A stretch of DNA of 10,874 nt, taken from assembly GCA_001897035.1 (NCBI GenBank), contig MKRS01000303.1, positions 1 to 10,874 of the forward strand, given 5' to 3'. The position numbers were made by a program, and so were the translations under genes. Below, piece after piece: positions 7,648-10,874 of this stretch (the stretch's first letter is position 1; each line of letters begins with the position of its first letter). Below the pieces are notes generated by a model. That model was not told where the DNA came from and made no database searches. It worked only from the letters and a program-made list of their open reading frames with translations. This DNA is from Bacteroidales bacterium 45-6. GTDB taxonomy: Bacteria; Bacteroidota; Bacteroidia; Bacteroidales; Dysgonomonadaceae.

Positions 7648-8730
7648 TTATTCTTTGTTCGTATCTATTATTGTATTTCCTGAAAAGCCTGCGCCCATGG
7701 ACATGTTCACCGTCATCGCTTGCAACATACGGGCATACACGAGGTTCAAGTCTTTCAATTGCTGTGCCAATTTTTCGGTTTCTGCACGGAACACGGCGCT
7801 ATCCGGAATCGCCCCTTCGTAGAGGCCTTTGATCCGGTCGAGGCCGGCATTGATTTGGTCGATGGCGTTGATCTGGCTGCTAACTCCCTTCAACTGGATT
7901 TCATAGATTGTATTCAGTCCCGAAATGTTTCGGTTCAGGTTCTCCATCTGCGACACGTAGCCTTTGGTGCTGGCTCCGATGCCTTCGGAATTGTCGGTAA
8001 TATGCTTGAACGAGTTCACGAGTACGTCCGACAACTGGTTGAGCGACTGAGTCAAGTCGTTGAATTTCTCCACATTCTCGCTCATACGATTCACTTGGGA
8101 AATGTAGTTTTCGGATGCCGATGCCATGTCAGGAGTGAGTCCTCCCGGCACGTCGCTGGCGGCATTTTCCGATGACGGTATTCCGGCCTCGCCCAACACT
8201 TGCGAAACGGCTGCTGCCTGCGGGATGACAACCACTTGTCCACCCTGAGCAGAGCTTCTGGCATTTGCCGGAATGGCTTGGGGCTCAACTTGACCGGCTT
8301 CTCCCAAGGCGGAATTTGCCGCCTGCGAAGGGTAGTAGGTAGTTACATTGCCTTTGGCTGAAGATCCCGGCTGCAGATCACTCTCTGCAGAAGAATCGGA
8401 CAAAACCTCTTGCTCCTTTTCACGCTTGCGCTGTTCGTAGAATTTCTTCTGTTCCAACTGTTCGGGGGTTGCAAACTCGGGAAAAACTTCTTCCCACGGA
8501 TATTCCTTGATGGGCCTGTCAAAAGCCGAGATCAAGAATATAAAGACTTCGGTACCTAACCCCACCAAAAGCACCGTATTTCCAAACGGATAGTGGTTGA
8601 GTTTGAAAAGCGCCCCAAGCAGCACGATAGCCGCTCCGACACTGTACGTAATATGGAAAAAACGTCGCCCGGCATCGCTGGCAAGAAATTTTTCCAATGC
8701 ATTTTTATATCTTCTATATTTTTTTCCCAT
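7648..8730 (-). CDS. gldL: Type IX secretion system motor protein PorL/GldL
   Basis: Inner-membrane proton-channel subunit; in Flavobacterium a GldL pentamer surrounds a GldM dimer and drives secretion and gliding. I use the ATG at 8730 (MGKKYRRYKN, 360 residues). The longer frame starts at a TTG (8784) and would overlap the end of gldK by 20 bp with an unrelated N-terminal extension. Two membrane helices cover about residues 27-44 and 51-70. Tyr29, Lys43, His46 and Glu61 align with Flavobacterium GldL Tyr13, Lys27, His30 and Glu49, the polar residues of the proton path, allowing for a shorter loop before Glu61. A charged stretch (about 90-108) leads to a low-complexity Ala/Ser/Gly/Gln linker (about 109-200), then a helical, probably coiled-coil C-terminal cytoplasmic domain (about 205-350). 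From memory this is longer than P. gingivalis PorL (about 310), mostly because of the linker. Confidence 0.95.
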   Translation of the reverse strand: MGKKYRRYKNALEKFLASDAGRRFFHITYSVGAAIVLLGALFKLNHYPFGNTVLLVGLGTEVFIFLISAFDRPIKEYPWEEVFPEFATPEQLEQKKFYEQRKREKEQEVLSDSSAESDLQPGSSAKGNVTTYYPSQAANSALGEAGQVEPQAIPANARSSAQGGQVVVIPQAAAVSQVLGEAGIPSSENAASDVPGGLTPDMASASENYISQVNRMSENVEKFNDLTQSLNQLSDVLVNSFKHITDNSEGIGASTKGYVSQMENLNRNISGLNTIYEIQLKGVSSQINAIDQINAGLDRIKGLYEGAIPDSAVFRAETEKLAQQLKDLNLVYARMLQAMTVNMSMGAGFSGNTIIDTNKE

Positions 8731-8764
8731 GATCCTATATTTTTGCAGGAAAGTTGAATTCAGG

Positions 8765-10186
8765 TTATTTTCTCGATTTGGCAAACCCCACTTGTGTTCT
8801 CACACAGCGGAAACCGATGTAGGAACGAGGCTGGTTTTGATATTCGCTTTCCCGCATGTCGGAACGGATAAATTTCTGAACATCTTTCCAGGAGCCACCT
8901 TTCACCACCTTTTTCTTCAGGGCATACGGATCTTCCTTGGCAGCATTGTAGCTATGCTGGGGATTCATGTCGTTCATCAGTTTTGTACCCGATTCGGTGT
9001 AAGTAGTGGATGTCCATTCGGCCACATTCCCGGCCATGTCGTAGAGGCCGAAACTATTAGGGGCGAAAGTTCCCACTCTATTTGTAATCAAGCTTCCGTC
9101 ACCCGTATAGTCGCCTTTTCCGGGCTTGAAATTCGCCATGAAGCAGCCTTTGTTGTCTTTCGAATTGTTGCTGTCCCAGGGATATTTGTTTTCGGTTTTG
9201 CCTCCACGGGCGGCATATTCCCATTCGGCTTCCGTTGGCAAGCGGTAAGGTTCGATGTCGCGCCCCCTCGGCCCTGCACCCATTTTGAGGAAAGCGGTCC
9301 GCCATTCGCAGAAAGCGGTTGCCTGCTCCCAGGTGACACCCACAACAGGGTAATCGTTGTATCCGGAATGAGAGAAGTATAGTCTGACATAGGGCTCGTT
9401 GTATGCGTTGTTGAAGTCATTTACCCAGCAGGTAGTGTCGGGATAGATATTCACAATGCGAGTGTTCAGGAAATCGAACAGGCTACTCAACTGACGGGTG
9501 ACAGTTCGGTTGACGATCTTCCCGTTTTCATCAATATACGCTGTGTCCTTGGATATCATTACAGGCTTGTTGTCCACAGGAAGGTCTGTGTTCAGATTGC
9601 GTTCCTCGGGGTTTAGCCTATTCTTGCGCTTGTTAGCTTCGGTGTAGTCGAACCACTCGTAGCGGAAATTCATTTTGGAGGCATCGAGTCCCCGTTGCTT
9701 CGTGACAGGATTGGTGACGTAAACGCTACCGATGGCCTTCTGTTCGTCTTCATTGACATTTCGCGAAGGAATGGGTTTTCTCCAGTTAAGGAAAGGAGTG
9801 ACAGGATCCCCATAGCGATCTTCCGTGATTTTGAATGTCTCGTCTCCACCAAATGCGGGGTCGGCCAACCTCTCGCGGATGATGGAATCGCGCACCCAAT
9901 AAACATACTGGCGATATTCCGAATTGGTGATTTCGGTGTCGTCCATCCAGAAACCGTCCACGGAAACGCCTTTGTTGTTTGCGATGATTCCCCACAAGGA
10001 GTCATTCTCCGACGTACCCATCTCGTAAGCTCCCCGGGAAACCATCACCATCCCGAAGGGGGCTGGCTCGGCCCAAGAAGAACCGCCGACACCGGTAAGC
10101 TCGCCACCAACAGAATTCGAACCTGCCGGATTGCCGCATGCGTACATCAATAAACCCACGGCAAACATCCAAAATCCTTTTTTCAT
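8765..10186 (-). CDS. gldK: Type IX secretion system ring lipoprotein PorK/GldK
   Basis: Outer-membrane lipoprotein that forms the T9SS periplasmic ring with PorN. Length 473 residues, as expected for the family (about 460-490). A lipoprotein signal peptide ends at Cys17 (LLMYAC, then GNPAGS). The rest is a formylglycine-generating-enzyme (FGE-sulfatase) fold: MVMVSRGAYEMGTSENDS near the start, DDTEITNSEYRQYV, then RLPTEAEWEYAARGG, FGLYDMAGNVAEWTS, VVKGGSW and IGFRCVRT at the end. The cysteine pair that makes true FGE catalytic is absent: the segment before IGFRC reads IRSDMRESE without cysteine. It is therefore a structural relative, as in known GldK. A region of about 150 residues between the two halves is a family-type insertion. 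The ATG at 10186 places the lipobox correctly. It lies 62 bp behind porP and 34 bp before gldL. Confidence 0.97.
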   Translation of the reverse strand: MKKGFWMFAVGLLMYACGNPAGSNSVGGELTGVGGSSWAEPAPFGMVMVSRGAYEMGTSENDSLWGIIANNKGVSVDGFWMDDTEITNSEYRQYVYWVRDSIIRERLADPAFGGDETFKITEDRYGDPVTPFLNWRKPIPSRNVNEDEQKAIGSVYVTNPVTKQRGLDASKMNFRYEWFDYTEANKRKNRLNPEERNLNTDLPVDNKPVMISKDTAYIDENGKIVNRTVTRQLSSLFDFLNTRIVNIYPDTTCWVNDFNNAYNEPYVRLYFSHSGYNDYPVVGVTWEQATAFCEWRTAFLKMGAGPRGRDIEPYRLPTEAEWEYAARGGKTENKYPWDSNNSKDNKGCFMANFKPGKGDYTGDGSLITNRVGTFAPNSFGLYDMAGNVAEWTSTTYTESGTKLMNDMNPQHSYNAAKEDPYALKKKVVKGGSWKDVQKFIRSDMRESEYQNQPRSYIGFRCVRTQVGFAKSRK

Positions 10187-10202
10187 ATTTCTTGTCTATG
10201 CA

Positions 10203-10233
10203 ATCGACTTATCGGGCTAAACCCGGCATCGAT
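10203..10233 (-). other. Possible stem-loop between porP and gldK, function unclear
   Basis: Inside the 62-bp gap, ATCGA (10203-10207) can pair with TCGAT (10229-10233) and CGGG (10213-10216) with CCCG (10222-10225), giving an interrupted hairpin in the transcript. No T run follows on the - strand, so it is not a normal terminator. It might act in mRNA processing or partial attenuation between porP and gldK, but short inverted repeats like this also arise by chance. Confidence 0.3.
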
Positions 10234-10248
10234 CTTCTTTTCGTTTTA

Positions 10249-10874
10249 TTATAAAATCCTCACGCTCTTAGAACTACGCCTCTTGTTTTTGTCCAAATCG
10301 ATGGGCATACTGTAGGTCACATACAATTCGTGCGATCCGCCGCTGACAACAGATATGGCCGAAGTGGACCAGTCATACGAATACCCCACGTTGAACCCCT
10401 TGATCGACGCCCCCAAAAGGAAAACAAACCCATCGTCCTTTCTCCAAGAAATGCCTGCGTTAAACAATTTATTGTAAACAAATCTTGTCGTTAAGTCCAT
10501 CTGCCACACATTTCCGGAATACTTTACCAATGTGGAAGGCTGTATCTGATACAACGGATTAGAAAGGTTAATATTGCCTCCTGCGATCAAATAATATGTG
10601 CGGGGAATGTGCGAAGAAAAGTTTTCGCCCAGATTGTACTTGGGCGCAAGAACATGAGCAGATGAGAGCCCGACGTAGTAATTCGGGGCAAGCCACGTGG
10701 CTCCCAGGCCTGCATCGAGCACCGAAGCTTTTTCACTGGCAGTTGGCATGGCCGGGTCGGAGGCAGAGTGCGCGGCACTCTGCGGGTTGTAGAGCCGGGT
10801 AGCGTCGAATCCCACACTGGCCATTCCCACTTGCAACCCAAGGTTCAAGGTGTTTTTACCCATTTTTCGTTTGT
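10249..10874 (-). CDS. porP: PorP/SprF family type IX secretion membrane protein, 5'-truncated by window edge
   Basis: Outer-membrane beta-barrel protein of the PorP/SprF family, linked to T9SS assembly and, for SprF-type members, to delivery of surface adhesins. The frame stays open to the right edge (three codons upstream of the ATG at 10863, no stop), so that ATG is internal; complete members have about 300 residues and start with a signal peptide. About 207 residues remain. Family landmarks are LNLGLQVGMASVGFDATRL near the visible start, then alternating amphipathic barrel strands such as NAGISWRKDDGFVFLLGASI and FNVGYSYDWSTSAIS, and a closing GGSHELYVTYSMP. The last strand is followed by a basic tail. 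It is the first visible gene of the operon; its promoter and true start lie outside the window. Assignment to porP rather than another SprF paralogue rests on its place directly before gldK. Confidence 0.9.
   Translation of the reverse strand, partial: KRKMGKNTLNLGLQVGMASVGFDATRLYNPQSAAHSASDPAMPTASEKASVLDAGLGATWLAPNYYVGLSSAHVLAPKYNLGENFSSHIPRTYYLIAGGNINLSNPLYQIQPSTLVKYSGNVWQMDLTTRFVYNKLFNAGISWRKDDGFVFLLGASIKGFNVGYSYDWSTSAISVVSGGSHELYVTYSMPIDLDKNKRRSSKSVRIL

Noticed and set aside
8597..9382. Long + strand open frame (261 codons) across gldL and gldK
   Set aside because: It crosses the boundary of two certain - strand genes and its product looks like random translation; it is a shadow frame.
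10861..10863. ATG at 10863 as the start of porP
   Set aside because: The frame continues to the window edge without a stop, there is no signal peptide after this ATG, and the remaining length is about 100 residues short for the family.

Overview
The window is a piece of a Bacteroidota chromosome, most likely order Bacteroidales. Three things point there: a hybrid two-component system with periplasmic propeller, histidine kinase, receiver and AraC domains in one chain; a complete porK-porL-porM-porN block preceded by porP; and an exported protein with a carboxypeptidase-regulatory-like domain. Base composition looks mid-range, near 50% GC by eye. The combination of HTCS and type IX secretion genes would suit Dysgonomonadaceae-like or Tannerella-like bacteria, but the genus cannot be fixed from this sequence.

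Layout: positions 1-3284 (+ strand) hold the 3' part of an HTCS sensor/regulator whose N-terminus lies left of the window. A short convergent gap (3285-3407) carries a strong terminator for the opposite strand. Everything else is on the - strand. Read in the direction of transcription (right to left) it runs: porP (cut by the right edge), gldK/porK, gldL/porL, gldM/porM, gldN/porN, a rho-independent terminator, a leader of about 190 bp, then a separately transcribed exported protein of unknown function and its own terminator.

The five por/gld genes form a tight co-directional operon with gaps of 13-62 bp. They encode core parts of the type IX secretion system (T9SS): PorP in the outer membrane, the lipoprotein PorK and periplasmic PorN of the outer-membrane-associated ring, and the PorL-PorM inner-membrane proton-driven motor. 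The residues known to matter for the Flavobacterium motor (Tyr, Lys, His and Glu in GldL, Arg in GldM) are all present, so the motor looks intact. Gene order matches the porPKLMN order known from Porphyromonas gingivalis.

I found no tRNA, rRNA, CRISPR array, insertion sequence or prophage gene, and no clearly undescribed system. The points most worth checking are a Lys-Ser-rich repeat tail on PorN, a long low-complexity linker inside PorL, a 19-bp in-frame direct repeat at the start of the HTCS receiver domain, and the uncharacterised exported protein directly behind the T9SS operon. Two start codons matter for annotation: upstream in-frame TTG codons at 8784 (gldL) and 6022 (gldN) should not be used.
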